This document shows positions 36,144 through 46,145 of a stretch of DNA of 64,000 nt, one piece after another. The translations under genes were made by a program, and so were the position numbers. Source of the stretch: Deltaproteobacteria bacterium (GTDB lineage Bacteria; Myxococcota_A; Polyangia; JAAYKL01); NCBI GenBank assembly GCA_016935665.1, contig JAFGQN010000119.1, positions 1 through 64,000 on the forward strand. Reading direction: 5' to 3'. Numbering within the stretch: position 1 is the first letter of the stretch; every line of letters starts with the position of its first letter. Under the pieces are notes generated by a model, which worked only from the letters and a program-made list of their open reading frames with translations, had not been told where the DNA came from and ran no database searches.

Positions 36144-36365
36144 CTATTGGACGGACGATGAGGCGGCGTGGTGTTCCCTCTGAATGACACCGTACGAACC
36201 GATTTTGCCTTTCTGCGGCTGCAGGGATGGAAGATTGTGATACGCAGCGTGTTTTTTCCAGCATCCGGGGTGAATGAGTTGATGGCACATTGGACAATCA
36301 TACACAAACATGCCGGTTGGGAATTTACTGTTGTGACATTGCCCGCACTCGCATTGTACAGTCAT
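36144..36365 (-). CDS. Small Cys/His-rich zinc-binding protein, possibly frameshifted
   Basis: The ATG at 36365 has GGAG eight bases upstream. The 73-residue product is rich in Cys and His (VQCECGQCHNSKF, YDCPMCHQLIHPGCWKKHA) in a treble-clef or ribbon-like order. A further charged chain (KKGDVDDYVSTQSGRDARD) continues in another frame to 35983, so a frameshift may have split the gene. I do not recognise the family. The other bases of 35937-36595 hold nothing I can support. Confidence 0.45.
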   Translation of the reverse strand: MTVQCECGQCHNSKFPTGMFVYDCPMCHQLIHPGCWKKHAAYHNLPSLQPQKGKIGSYGVIQREHHAASSSVQ

Positions 36366-36595
36366 TTGGGATTCTCCAAAGGTTTTGTTCCGCCAAAAAA
36401 AAATTAGCAGGCGAATGGTCTTTTGTCACTGCTAACGTGAAACGCTGGCGCGTGTCATGTACACATGGCCTTTACACGTCAGGGGCAAATAGCGCGAAAC
36501 TCTTTTACGTGTTGAACGCCCGTTTTTCAGATCAAAGGTCCACTGTATTTCAGATGATGGACAACTTTCGAGAAATTTGCACTGCGAGGTAGTCA

Positions 36596-38014
36596 ATGAC
36601 GACAACAAAAACGCTTACTGAATGCCTGGGGATATTTATCGTGAGTTTTTTACTCGCGCAGGGGTGCACAAAGAAGGACAGTGAAACCGGTTGGGACGGC
36701 AGCAGTGATGTCGATTCGGGTTCCGATGGTGATGGGGACAGTGATACGGATAGCGATTCCGATGGGGACAGTGATACGGATGGGGACAGCGACACGGATG
36801 GGGACAGCGATGCGGACGGAGACAGCGATTCAGACAACGACGCGTGCCCATTTTCGTGTACCATTCCCACTGCGTGTCAGGGTGGGAAAATAGAGAGTGC
36901 GTACACCTGTCAGCCGTCAAACTGGGTGTGTTGTGGCCCGGCGGGCGATGGGGATACGGACACAGACGCGGATGGAGATACCGATTCAGATACGGACACC
37001 GACGGTGACTCGGACGCAGATTCCGATAGTGACACCGATACCGGTCCGGTAACCGACGCGGTGCGCCCCTGTGATATTTACGAATCCGCCCAAACGCCTT
37101 GCGTTGCCGCCCACAGTACCATTCGCGCGCTGTACGGAAAGTACGACGGATTTTTGTACGAGGTTCGGCGTTCAGACAATCAGACAAAGGACATCGGCGT
37201 GCTAAGTCCGGGAGGCTTTGCGGACGCCCTGGCGCAGGACGAGTTCTGCAAGGGCTCCACCTGTGTCTTCACCAAAATATATGATCAGTCCGGCCACGGA
37301 AATTTTCTCGAATACCAGGGCGATGGCAGCTCCATTGGCGGACGGGTTAAACCGGCGGTGGCTACGAATGAACGCCTGACCGTGGGCGGTCATGATGTTT
37401 ACTCCCTGTACATCAAGCCCTCCTGCAGTTACTGGCGCGATGGCTCCAACTCTGGCATGCCCAAAGGATCCGAGCCGCAAGGGGTTTACATGGTTACCAG
37501 CGGCACTCACGTGAACGGCGGCTGCTGTTTCGATTACGGAAACAGTTCCACCAGTCGGATGATGGAGGGTGGCGCCACCATGGACGCCATCAACTTCAGC
37601 GTTCAATGCTGGTTTGGCGGATGTGAGGGCGGGGGTCCCTGGGTGCAGGCGGATTTGGAGGGCGGACTGTATCCCGGCGGCAGCCAGAGCTGGAATCCCA
37701 ATCAGCAGTCATTTAAGATGAAGTACGTTACTGCGATGGAGAAGAACAATGGCACCTCTGAGATGGCCCTGCGAGGCGGGGATGCCCAGTTGGGAGCTCT
37801 CGCTACCATGTACCAGGGAGCGCTGCCCAGAGGATACAGTCCCATGCGAAAACAGGGCGGCATCATTCTGGGAAGCGGTGGTGACTGCTGCGCCATCAAT
37901 ACCAACCTGAGCGAAGGAACTTTCTACGAAGGCGCCATCGTCGCCGGTTACCCCTCCAATGAAACCGATGACCTCATTCAGGAAAACATCATCGAGGCTG
38001 GTTACGGCAAATGA
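36596..38014 (+). CDS. GH54 alpha-L-arabinofuranosidase lipoprotein with Asp-rich linker
   Basis: Lipobox FLLAQGC at about residue 24 is followed by a linker built of DSDTDGD-like repeats (about 36-80 and 119-148) around a Cys-rich knot (CPFSCTIPTACQ). The catalytic domain matches arabinofuranosidase B: RPCDIYESAQTPCVAAHST, IYDQSGHGN, GGCCFDYGN. The catalytic Glu (ADLEGGLY) and Asp (GSGGDCC) of the family are kept. It ends with the catalytic domain; the usual CBM42 is missing. It likely trims arabinose side chains from plant polymers at the cell surface. Confidence 0.85.
   Translation: MTTTKTLTECLGIFIVSFLLAQGCTKKDSETGWDGSSDVDSGSDGDGDSDTDSDSDGDSDTDGDSDTDGDSDADGDSDSDNDACPFSCTIPTACQGGKIESAYTCQPSNWVCCGPAGDGDTDTDADGDTDSDTDTDGDSDADSDSDTDTGPVTDAVRPCDIYESAQTPCVAAHSTIRALYGKYDGFLYEVRRSDNQTKDIGVLSPGGFADALAQDEFCKGSTCVFTKIYDQSGHGNFLEYQGDGSSIGGRVKPAVATNERLTVGGHDVYSLYIKPSCSYWRDGSNSGMPKGSEPQGVYMVTSGTHVNGGCCFDYGNSSTSRMMEGGATMDAINFSVQCWFGGCEGGGPWVQADLEGGLYPGGSQSWNPNQQSFKMKYVTAMEKNNGTSEMALRGGDAQLGALATMYQGALPRGYSPMRKQGGIILGSGGDCCAINTNLSEGTFYEGAIVAGYPSNETDDLIQENIIEAGYGK
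36705..36840 (+). repeat. Asp/Ser/Thr-coding tandem repeats
   Basis: Imperfect copies of GATGGGGACAGCGATACGGA encode DGDSDT units inside the GH54 lipoprotein linker. A second array lies at about 36940-37050, and related arrays in the GH30 and beta-helix lipoprotein genes. The repeats keep frame and codon wobble, suggesting slippage under selection for an acidic flexible stalk. Confidence 0.75.
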
Positions 38015-38228
38015 TCTGACTCTTCTTACGCTTCCTCTCCGTTGTTTTTTCTTTTGATATACTGACCGATACTGCGGTTGTGCCGGTGTTTTGTGCCCGC
38101 GCAATCGCTCCGCGCATACACCACGATGTTGGATGGACAAATTGGTTGGTCTAAAGATTGCAAATTGTAGGTCGCAGAACCCATATCGCAAATGCCAACA
38201 GGTCGTTTGCATTTCCAACGGAGGTTTT

Positions 38229-38516
38229 ATGGCGTCAATACTGACAGGAAAACACCATCATTCGGACTATGACCAAACAGTACGTAAATGTAACGCGACT
38301 GCGAACAATACATACAGTAGTGTACCATTGCAGCATATCGTGGACGGCGTCATCAAAGACTCTTTAATGCGGAAGCGTTCCCCTCATGGCCTTGTCGACG
38401 AATCCCCGGTGTTTCATTCGGTCTTCGGCGATGCCCCTTCCACAGCGACCAACAGTACGGTGGAACTGCAGCATCTCATCCATTTCCTGAGCGATACATC
38501 GAATACGCACCACTGA
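38229..38516 (+). CDS. Possible 95-residue hypothetical protein
   Basis: The ATG at 38229 has a GGAGG site five bases upstream. The product (MASILTGKHHHSDYDQTVRK and on) is polar, His-rich and ends HH. Composition is unlike neighbouring genes. It may be chance, or part of a decayed element, since TGAGACA repeats follow. No family recognised. The rest of 38015-38627 holds only that repeat cluster. Confidence 0.25.
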   Translation: MASILTGKHHHSDYDQTVRKCNATANNTYSSVPLQHIVDGVIKDSLMRKRSPHGLVDESPVFHSVFGDAPSTATNSTVELQHLIHFLSDTSNTHH

Positions 38517-38527
38517 CACATCCGAAT

Positions 38528-38578
38528 TGAGACATCTCGTCCTTTTCAATTGAGACACTCTGTCGTTCCAATGAGACA
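38528..38578 (+). repeat. Three TGAGACA repeats spaced 21-23 bases
   Basis: TGAGACA occurs at 38528-38534, 38551-38557 and 38572-38578, with similar flanks (CAATTGAGACAC or AATTGAGACAT). Regularly spaced short repeats mark the ends of IS21-family elements, and an IS21 remnant exists elsewhere in the window. No transposase is next to it, so this is only a suspected IS end. Confidence 0.3.
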
Positions 38579-38627
38579 GAGAGACACCGCATTTGTTGAA
38601 AATCGTAAACCGCCGTGGGCAAGAGAT

Positions 38628-40382
38628 TCAGCCTCCGTTGATGGGAACAACAAACGTGGTAATCGAGTAGGCGGGGAGGGTGGTATGAAAACGCTTCCCC
38701 GAAATGGAGATGTCGGTTTGCTTTGCCAGATCTTCGGTTTTTGAGGTTCTGTAGACGCTGGCCAACGTTCCGATCCGTGTAAATGAGGAGAGGTCAAACG
38801 TGTATTCTTCCTCACGCGACGGGGCGGCGTTCAGGGCGATAATGATTAGAGATTTGCCGCTGCTGTTCACGGCGGCAACCATTGCGTTGTTCCCAATATC
38901 AATGAACACCGCGCCCGGAGTGATAAAGTTGCTGAAGTTGCGATGCATGTAAAAGCGCCTGGTAAATGTAAACGTTTCCCTGGTCTGGTTCACATGAATG
39001 GAGCCCCAGACGCCACCGTCCACCACCTGCCAGTCCAGCCAGGCCACTGGTTGCATTTCGCGCAAATCCAGGATGATGCGTTCCGCCATGTAGATGGCCA
39101 CGTCGTTGTCGTCTCAGCCAGGCCAGGAAAGGGGGCCGGACTCGCTTTGCCACAGTTTTTTATTTAGCGATTTAGCCAATTCCCGCAAGTTTGCCCGTTT
39201 GCTCCCGCTGTAAGAGTGAGTATTGATTTGAGAAAGATAAGCGAGCGCCGAGTTCGAATACATGCCCACACTTTCAATAGTGGTGTCAATGCTGTTTTCA
39301 TCGGGGGCGCTTAATGTAGTATCCAACAGCCCCTTTTCGTCCAGACTGGCGCCCACCACCTCCAGAAGTTTCGATTGGGTTTCCGACCAGAAGGTGCAGC
39401 CTTCCTGAGTATTGCCTTCGGTCCACCAGCTGGAGTTGGGTTCGTTGAGGGGATTGAGCGTGTTAAACACAATATTGTAATTGTCGCGATAGTGTTTCAC
39501 CACTTCGGTCAGGTAATCGGCAAACGCAGCGTAATTTTGCTCGGGAAGATTATTGCCGGCGCTGGATGCCCCGGACGCACATCCGCTGCGGGTCATCCAG
39601 TATGGCGGAGAATTGGAGAACGCTTCCAGGGTAATGTCACGCCCCATTTCATCGCTTCGTTCGATAATGCGCTGCAGCACCTGTCTTTGGTACCGGTCTG
39701 CATCAAAATCCCAGACGCCCTCGGAGGGCTGATATCCGGGCATATCCCGGAATTAAGTCATGTGGTTGTGCGCCGGGTTTTCACCGCCGCCGATATTGAA
39801 TCGAAATACCGTGTATCCAAGGCCGGTATCTGGATTGACCACACTTTCAACAAGGTCGTTCATATTCTCTTTGGACCATCGGCCAATCTGGTTGCCCCAC
39901 CAGCAGATACTGGTTCCCCAACCTTCAAAGGTCTGATATTCCGTGGCCGGTTCAAGGGGGACCAGGTTGCCATACATTTCCGTATCCACTTCGGTATCGT
40001 CATCGAACTCCGAATCAGAAGGGGCATCCGTCACTGTATCGCTGCCGGTATCCGGCCTGGTTGCGCCGTCGCAGCATTGCAACTCCGCCACGCAGTCGCC
40101 GTCCATTGGGGTGCCGCCCCAGGAACGACAATGGGACAGACAATCGAATGCACATTGACTATCGTTGGAATCAGTATTTGAATCCGCATCTCCATCCGCA
40201 TCCGTGTCGGTGTCGCTATCCCCGTCACTGTCGGAATCCGCGTCAGTATCACCATCTGTGTCTGTATCCGCGTCGGTGTCTGCATCGGATGAATAGCCTT
40301 CCTCGCTGCTGCTGTTTTTTCCGCACGCAACCACAAGACATATCAGCGTTACTATCCACCACAATTTGGTTTTGATTTGCAT
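38628..40382 (-). pseudogene. GH30 glycosidase lipoprotein gene with two in-frame stops
   Basis: One reading frame covers a lipoprotein start (lipobox LVVACG), an Asp-rich linker (DTDGDTDADSDSDGDSDT), a Cys-knot like that of the GH54 protein and a GH30 barrel (YQTFEGWGTSICWWG, NIGGGENPAHNHMT). The frame is broken by TAA at 39753-39755 and TGA at 39111-39113; on both sides the protein continues without a shift (FRDMPGYQPSEG; DDNDVAIYMAERI). Acid/base Glu (NPLNEPN) and nucleophile Glu (QSESGPLS) are kept, and the beta domain ends VVPINGG. It is probably recently inactivated, or the stops are sequence errors. Likely substrate: hemicellulose, with the neighbouring GH54. Confidence 0.75.
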
Positions 40383-40490
40383 ACAGGACACCTCTTTCAA
40401 ATGGCACCACTCATTCAATGTCGTCTCTTCCTGAATGCATTTCAACAAAAAAACTGCGCAGTGAAATGACAGGATTTTTAAAAATCTCAT

Positions 40491-42275
40491 ATGGAAGGTA
40501 GTCGCGATGGTGTAAAACCGGATGAAACAATTACTTTATTCGCACGCACAATGACCAATAAACCGTTTCATAAACCGCTTTCAAAACCATGGGGAATTGC
40601 CGCTCGCGTTTTCAAATTCATATTCTGGATTCTGGTCATCCTCACGCCGCTTCTGGGCGTTTGGCTTGCATCGTCGCTGGCATCCTATTTGAATGGGCCA
40701 CGAACGCTTGCGTTTGTTGCCGGGGCGCTGCTTTTTCCCGTGCTTCCTGTTTTATGGGAAATAATGGTGGCCCGGCGACGCAGCAAAAAAGGGATTGTTG
40801 ACACCCGCTATTTAACTGGATTCGATCGCATCATTTTGCGAACACTGGTCATTAATGCAGTATTTGCAGGTGTTTTGCTGATGATTCATCCTGCATCTGC
40901 GTTTACCGCTTTGAGTGCGCGAGGCGACTGGCTACTGGACGGCAATCAAAGCGCCACCGCCAATCAGATACGAAAGAAAATTTTTTGGACAGCGGATAAA
41001 CTGGAATGGTTATATCTGGCAACTCACCAAAATCCATATGAAAAGCTGGAAGAGGAACAAAACGACGAGGCGCCACAGCCAGTGCCGGCGCCGCCCCAAA
41101 CAAATGTTGGTGATGAAGAGCTGGTCCCGATTGCCGGATTGGACGCAGATACGGATTCCACCGCATATGTTGAGGTTCACTACAGTGCACACGACAGTAC
41201 GCGCGACAGTGCACACGATAGTGCACACGATAGTGCAACTGATGGCACTCGGGATAGTGCGCAACAGGCCGATGGTGACATAAATATAGGCAGTGACGAA
41301 TCGACAGAAGAATCAGCGCCACAGCCCATGCGCTCTGCCGGCGACAATGGAGCTGGCGCCAATATCGACAGCAGTACAACAGCAACCCACACAAAAAATG
41401 CGCCGATTTTGTGGCCTTTTAAAGATGAAATGCATCCGCTGGTGCGAACAATGCCGGAATCGGAAAAGCAGACCATAAAACAAATCGCAACGTATCTTTC
41501 CGGCAAAGAGCCAAATCCATTTTGGCTGGCCAAAGCCATTCACGACTATGTGGCCGACAGAGTTCATTATGATTTCGCCTCGCTGGACGCCGGTAAATAT
41601 CCCCCCTATGCGGCGTCTATTGTCAACCGCACCCAAAGCGGTGTCTGTGCCGGATATGCCAAACTGTTTGAGGCAATTGCCAAATCGGCGGGATTCAAAT
41701 GCAAATTCATTGTGGGGCGGGTTCGCAAAGAAGACGGCAATATTGACGGGGATGCCCACGCATGGAACGCCATTGAAATTGACGGACGATGGCATTTGGT
41801 GGATGTCACCTGGGATAGCGCCCATGCGCAGCGGAATCAGAAAATGACTAAATATGGGACGGACTATTTATTTACACCACCTGCCGTTTTTGCCCTGGAT
41901 CATTTTCCGGACAAATCCAAATGGCAATTGCTTGAAACACCCCTTTCCAGAGGGGACTTCATCCGACAACCCATGATGACCGCTGCGTTTCACAAACAGA
42001 AAATGTCGCTGGTATCCCCCAGACGGTCCCAGGTGACCGTTGATAACGAGTTGATAATTCAGATAGATAATCCCCGGCAATTGTATGTGATGGCCACCTT
42101 CAATATAAAAGGGCAACAAAGCGACAAAAAATGCGATGTCAGAAACCAGGGGGCCCGCGCCACATTAATTTGTGATTTTCCATCCCCCGATACCTACCAG
42201 GTAACACTATTCAGCAATGCCAGCGAATACGGCACGTATTCATCTGTGGGGCATATTGAGGCGGTGCGTCTGTGA
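40491..42275 (+). CDS. Membrane transglutaminase-like protein
   Basis: Three N-terminal hydrophobic helices (FIFWILVILTPLLGVWL, TLAFVAGALLFPVLPVLW, VINAVFAGVLLMI) precede a disordered acidic region with a short repeat (HDSARDSAHDSAHDSA type). The C-terminal half has a transglutaminase/protease core: Cys in QSGVCAGYAK near residue 386, His in GDAHAWNAI and Asp in LVDVTWD. The last 110 residues look like an Ig-like strand domain. Such proteins may cleave or cross-link wall or surface proteins in the periplasm. It is divergent from the GH30 gene by about 110 bases. Confidence 0.8.
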   Translation: MEGSRDGVKPDETITLFARTMTNKPFHKPLSKPWGIAARVFKFIFWILVILTPLLGVWLASSLASYLNGPRTLAFVAGALLFPVLPVLWEIMVARRRSKKGIVDTRYLTGFDRIILRTLVINAVFAGVLLMIHPASAFTALSARGDWLLDGNQSATANQIRKKIFWTADKLEWLYLATHQNPYEKLEEEQNDEAPQPVPAPPQTNVGDEELVPIAGLDADTDSTAYVEVHYSAHDSTRDSAHDSAHDSATDGTRDSAQQADGDINIGSDESTEESAPQPMRSAGDNGAGANIDSSTTATHTKNAPILWPFKDEMHPLVRTMPESEKQTIKQIATYLSGKEPNPFWLAKAIHDYVADRVHYDFASLDAGKYPPYAASIVNRTQSGVCAGYAKLFEAIAKSAGFKCKFIVGRVRKEDGNIDGDAHAWNAIEIDGRWHLVDVTWDSAHAQRNQKMTKYGTDYLFTPPAVFALDHFPDKSKWQLLETPLSRGDFIRQPMMTAAFHKQKMSLVSPRRSQVTVDNELIIQIDNPRQLYVMATFNIKGQQSDKKCDVRNQGARATLICDFPSPDTYQVTLFSNASEYGTYSSVGHIEAVRL

Positions 42276-42340
42276 AGGTGCAGCATGTCTGAAATTGACC
42301 AACGAACTGAAGTTAACGGAAACGGCGCGCGATTGTTCGA

Positions 42341-42757
42341 TTAATCCGCCACTTCGGTTGCGGCGGGTTGTTCGGCGCCTGTTTCGGCTTTTGTCTCTGT
42401 TGTGACAGCGGCAGGGAGGGGCTGAATCGGACGAGATTGTATTGCCTTTAGACGTTTCAGCGTTTCGGCCGACAACAGCAGCAATTCGGTTATATCTGAG
42501 TTCTTTTCGCTGCCTTTGTCATCGTTATCCACTTCGTAAGATACGGTCGAGGCGGCGTCTACTCTCCTGTCAACGCAGTGCCGAAATATGACACAGGGCT
42601 GTATTGTCCCGTAAATCAATTTCGTTGTAATAATGGTCAATGTATCCCCCGGATTTGGAGGAATTGCCCACCAGCTTGTGTATGCATGTAAACGGCGTGG
42701 AATGTTTCTGCCCCAGGGAAGGGGTGAATCCATGGTATAGATGTCCAGTGCCTGCAA
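42341..42757 (-). CDS. Uncertain fragment with coding-like C-terminus
   Basis: The last 70 residues (YEVDNDDKGSEKNSDITELL and following) have the acidic, helical look of a real C-terminus, but the first half reads poorly and no start or ribosome site is visible. The frame is probably the 3' end of a truncated gene. Frames on the plus strand at 42640-42990 also stay open across a stop (SIEYP then IPGAYWLHLSATSP), so 42300-43010 looks like joined debris. No family recognised. Confidence 0.3.
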   Translation of the reverse strand: MQALDIYTMDSPLPWGRNIPRRLHAYTSWWAIPPNPGDTLTIITTKLIYGTIQPCVIFRHCVDRRVDAASTVSYEVDNDDKGSEKNSDITELLLLSAETLKRLKAIQSRPIQPLPAAVTTETKAETGAEQPAATEVAD

Positions 42758-43013
42758 CGGAATTTACAGCCGGCAGCGTATGGCGGCTGGATGACAGAAT
42801 TCGCGGGGACAGATGGTGGATAGAATTTTCCTCCATCGAATATCCGTAAATCCCGGGTGCATATTGGCTCCACCTTTCAGCTACCAGCCCCTCAACGCCT
42901 GATACGGCTGTTTTTGAACTGAGCACCTGCTATCCGGGGATTTCAGACTCGGCCACCCTGTCACCTGTCGGGGGCGACGATGGCTGCCGGCATGGCAACT
43001 GACTCTTCGTGAT

Positions 43014-43112
43014 TCAGTTATCCAGTACGGAACTCAGTTTTGGGGCCAGTTGCTGGTTGGTGAAGGGCTTTTGAATAAACGAGATGCTTTCTTTATAAAT
43101 GTCGTGCCCGGT
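43014..43112 (-). pseudogene. C-terminal scrap of a receiver domain
   Basis: The minus strand reads STGHDIYKESISFIQKPFTN and ends QLAPKLSSVLDN followed by a stop. QKPF carries the conserved receiver Lys, and the rest is the last helix, so this is the tail of a response regulator or hybrid kinase whose upstream part is gone. The following 43113-43493 has a hydrophobic plus-strand frame (to 43459) without start or homology, which I do not trust. Confidence 0.55.
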
Positions 43113-43493
43113 TGACACATACCTGGGGCGCAAGTGTACTTGCACACGGGTATTTCACAGGTGGCGATATCTCTGCCAGAATATCCCGTGCACAGCCTGC
43201 ATTGTTCGATTTGGTATTTTCCGCAGGATTTTACGAGGTTGGCACAGGTGGCATAGTGTTTTTTCTGGATATTCCATTTTTTAGTGCTTTCCCGTTGGCT
43301 GGTGGGAGTATTTTTTGTTCGCTGGTTTACTTTGGAAGCGGTTTGCAGTCTCTTCTTCGATTCTTACCGCTTCTGAGAAAAAGTGTGCATGAGAATTGCA
43401 CATTAATAATAAAAATCAGCATTTGTGTTATCAAATTTTTCTTCGAACAAAACGCATAGGTTTAAAATGTCAAAAAAACGGAAATCTTAATTC

Positions 43494-45569
43494 ATGGGTG
43501 ATAATTTGCGTACTAATAAGTTTTCGGATTGCGATACTGCTGACGGCGCCGCGAATGGCGATGAGAAGAAATATCGAAACGGAATCGGGGGTAAAATCCG
43601 AAATGATTTGCTGATGCGTGGAATTCGTGAGGCTTCGAATTATTTTTCGAAGCTTTCGGATGTCGCGTTCGCGCTGTTTGCCTGGCTTCCGTGGACGTTG
43701 CTCCTTGGCACACTCCCTGGCCTTATCTCCTGGCAGCTCATCAATCCCGAGCAGCGGGAGAATTTCTGGACCAATCGATTTGACTCGCATCTGCCCAATT
43801 TGGAATATGGCGCGGTATCGTCTGTGCTGTTCTTCATCTGCTGTTTCGTTGCATATCACCTGTTCGTACGTGGACGAAATGTGTCGGTCGCTGCCTTCTA
43901 CCGAAAAGTCAATCGGTTCGCATCGTTGCTTTTAATTTTCCCCATTTATTTTTTTTTGGAATCGTATCAAATTACCAGTGATGCACCTTTGTTCTCGACG
44001 ACGTTGTGCGCAGGCGCAGGACTGATTGGCACTATTGCGGCATATGGTATCCCAGGGATCGGCGCCGTTTTCGACCGCAACACCAAGACAGGATACATCC
44101 TGCCGCTGCTTCTGATTGCGGGTTGCACTATTGCGTGGATTGCTTTTATCGCCAGTATGGGACTTCGTCATCACGCCAATCTGGGTACCGCCGGCTGGGA
44201 TTTCGGGTTGTATATCAACTCCATCTGGAATAGCCTCCATGGCAATCCGCTGGGATGCTCGCTGGTTTCGCAGGGGACCCACGCTTCCCGTCATTTTGAC
44301 CCCATTTTAGTTCTGATTTCGCCCATTTTGCTGGCAGCACCCGGGGCAGAACCGGAGACTTTAATTATTCTTCAGGTCACCTGGGTGGCCAGTGGTGTGG
44401 TGCCCCTCTACCTGCTGAGCATGCACCTTATTCGAAATCAATGGATGAGCGCTGTTCTGGTAATTGTCTACCTGTTGCATCCCGCTTTTCACGGTCCCTC
44501 GATTTACGACTTCCATTCGCTGGTTCTGGCGGGACCGATTATGCTGTGGTGCATCTATTTCCTTGACCGGGAAGCTCCCAGACGATTTTTCCTTTCCCTG
44601 GGGGTGCTGTTGCTTTGCCGCGAGGACATGAGTGTAATTGCATTGGCCATCGGACTGTTTGCGCTTATCAGCGGAAAGTCCCGCCTGCTGGCATTGGGAA
44701 CGATGATGATAGCCTTCATTTACGGCGGAATCGTTTATGTTGCGGTTTTCTCTGAAACGGTTTCCTATTCCCAGTATTTTTCGGATATTCAGATGCAGGC
44801 GAAGGAACAGACGGTTGCTTCGGATATTGCCCTGATCGCCTTAACCAATCCTGTATATATGCTCCAATACATGCTCGCAGAAAAAAAGATCGTTTATATC
44901 CTCCAGCTAATGGCGCCGCTACTGTTCCTGCCACTATTTGCGCGTAAATATTGGATTCTTTTTTTGTTTGGTCTCGTGATGACGCTCGTTGGTTCAAAAG
45001 ACTGTCTGTTCAGCATTTCGCGGCAGTATTCGACCTGGTGGCTGCCGTTCATGTTTGCGGCGCTGCCGGTTGCCATCGAAACGTTTACGACCGGACCATA
45101 CGCGGTACATCATAAACTGAATGCGTCGAAACTGCGTGGTGCGCTGCTTATCGGATTACTCCTGTCTGCATTCGCCATGTCCAGGGCCTACGGTATCTTC
45201 TGGCCCAATCCCTCTTTTCGCGCGGGGAACGCCAGTCTCATCCGTGAGCCGGACAATCGACGCCAGCAGACCGCGAAAACATTGAAAAAAATTAAGAAAA
45301 TGATTCCGCAACAGGCATCGGTGATGGCATCCGAACATATCATATCTCACTTTTCAACTCGTTTGTGGATTTGGAGCACGGAGAAGAAAGGATATCGCTT
45401 TCGTGACCCGGATTATGGAATTATCTGGAATCAGGACATGCGCTATAGACAGAATCGGCCCCATAAAATAAAGACTCGAAAAAAACTTGTAAAATTGCTG
45501 CATGATTCGGACAAATATAAGCGTATCCTGAAAGAAAACGGAATTTCCCTTTACGAGAGAAAGCCCTGA
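43494..45569 (+). CDS. DUF2079 multi-spanning membrane protein
   Basis: 691 residues with about 12 hydrophobic helices. The DUF2079 hallmark is present: GWDFGLYINSIWNSLHGNPL, then SRHFDPILVLISPILL, and the later IYDFHSLVLAGP and CREDMSVIALAIGLFAL. DUF2079 proteins resemble GT-C glycosyltransferases, and the DFG-type Asp in the first loop fits a lipid-linked sugar transfer role, unproven. An N-terminal cytosolic stretch of about 55 residues and a basic C-terminal region flank the membrane part. Single gene. Confidence 0.85.
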   Translation: MGDNLRTNKFSDCDTADGAANGDEKKYRNGIGGKIRNDLLMRGIREASNYFSKLSDVAFALFAWLPWTLLLGTLPGLISWQLINPEQRENFWTNRFDSHLPNLEYGAVSSVLFFICCFVAYHLFVRGRNVSVAAFYRKVNRFASLLLIFPIYFFLESYQITSDAPLFSTTLCAGAGLIGTIAAYGIPGIGAVFDRNTKTGYILPLLLIAGCTIAWIAFIASMGLRHHANLGTAGWDFGLYINSIWNSLHGNPLGCSLVSQGTHASRHFDPILVLISPILLAAPGAEPETLIILQVTWVASGVVPLYLLSMHLIRNQWMSAVLVIVYLLHPAFHGPSIYDFHSLVLAGPIMLWCIYFLDREAPRRFFLSLGVLLLCREDMSVIALAIGLFALISGKSRLLALGTMMIAFIYGGIVYVAVFSETVSYSQYFSDIQMQAKEQTVASDIALIALTNPVYMLQYMLAEKKIVYILQLMAPLLFLPLFARKYWILFLFGLVMTLVGSKDCLFSISRQYSTWWLPFMFAALPVAIETFTTGPYAVHHKLNASKLRGALLIGLLLSAFAMSRAYGIFWPNPSFRAGNASLIREPDNRRQQTAKTLKKIKKMIPQQASVMASEHIISHFSTRLWIWSTEKKGYRFRDPDYGIIWNQDMRYRQNRPHKIKTRKKLVKLLHDSDKYKRILKENGISLYERKP

Positions 45570-45628
45570 TTTGAATTATTTCCGCTGTTGGAGCGTTTCA
45601 CACTGGGCCCCCGGTAGTAAAGCGCGTG

Positions 45629-46140
45629 TCAACAATCAGCCTGGTGAATCGCAGCGCCTGCTTTCTGCAATTCGTCGAGGGCCTTCGCTTCGTCATTTGG
45701 ATTCATATTTACAGCGCGGCACAAATAGGCCAGGACAACGGTTTTGTAGCCTCGCCGCAATGCGTCCAGTGCGGTGAATTTAACACAGTAGTCTGTGGCA
45801 AGACCGCAAATGAGTACCTCTGTGACAGAAGTGTTTCGCCAGATACTCATCCATTCCAGTATTTGTTCCGTCGTCGTCAAAGAAGCCCGAATAGAAATCC
45901 GCGGCGGGATTGGCTCCTTTAATGAAGTTGGCGTTCGTGGTCAAATTCAACGACGGGTGAAACGCTGCCCCAGGCGTTTCCCTGTACGCAGTGTGTTGCC
46001 GTCGACTGACAATATATCCGCAATTACCTGCGCCTGACTGGCTGCTGAGAATCGACGCCGGGTGCCGAAGTCGGCAAATCGAACCTGGCTATCTCTAAGA
46101 CGTGAGGCTTTGTTTCGATTGTATTCCTGCTGCATTGTAG
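45629..46140 (-). pseudogene. Fused remnants of nicotinate phosphoribosyltransferase and nicotinamidase
   Basis: Reading along the minus strand, the first part (46140 to about 46010) matches PncB: YNRNKASRLRDSQVRFADFG, then TRRRFS. It then changes to PncA: THCVQGNAWG, next frame AAFHPSLNLT and KGANPAADFYSGFFDDD, third frame CGLATDYCVKFTALDALRRG, ending HQADC. At least two frame changes break PncA, and PncB is cut on both sides. The PncA catalytic Cys (DYC) region survives. A deletion must have joined the two NAD-salvage genes, and the left of the join abuts an IS66 scrap. Confidence 0.75.
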
Positions 46141-46145
46141 AATCC

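Noticed and set aside
36636-37187. A minus-strand Arg/Cys-rich frame
   Set aside because: Shadow of the Asp-rich linker of the GH54 lipoprotein.
39375-40181. A 268-codon plus-strand frame
   Set aside because: Antisense to the GH30 gene; hydrophobic and His-rich composition typical of shadow frames.
43112-43459. A hydrophobic 115-codon plus-strand frame
   Set aside because: No start signal, no homology I can see, and it overlaps the edge of the receiver remnant.
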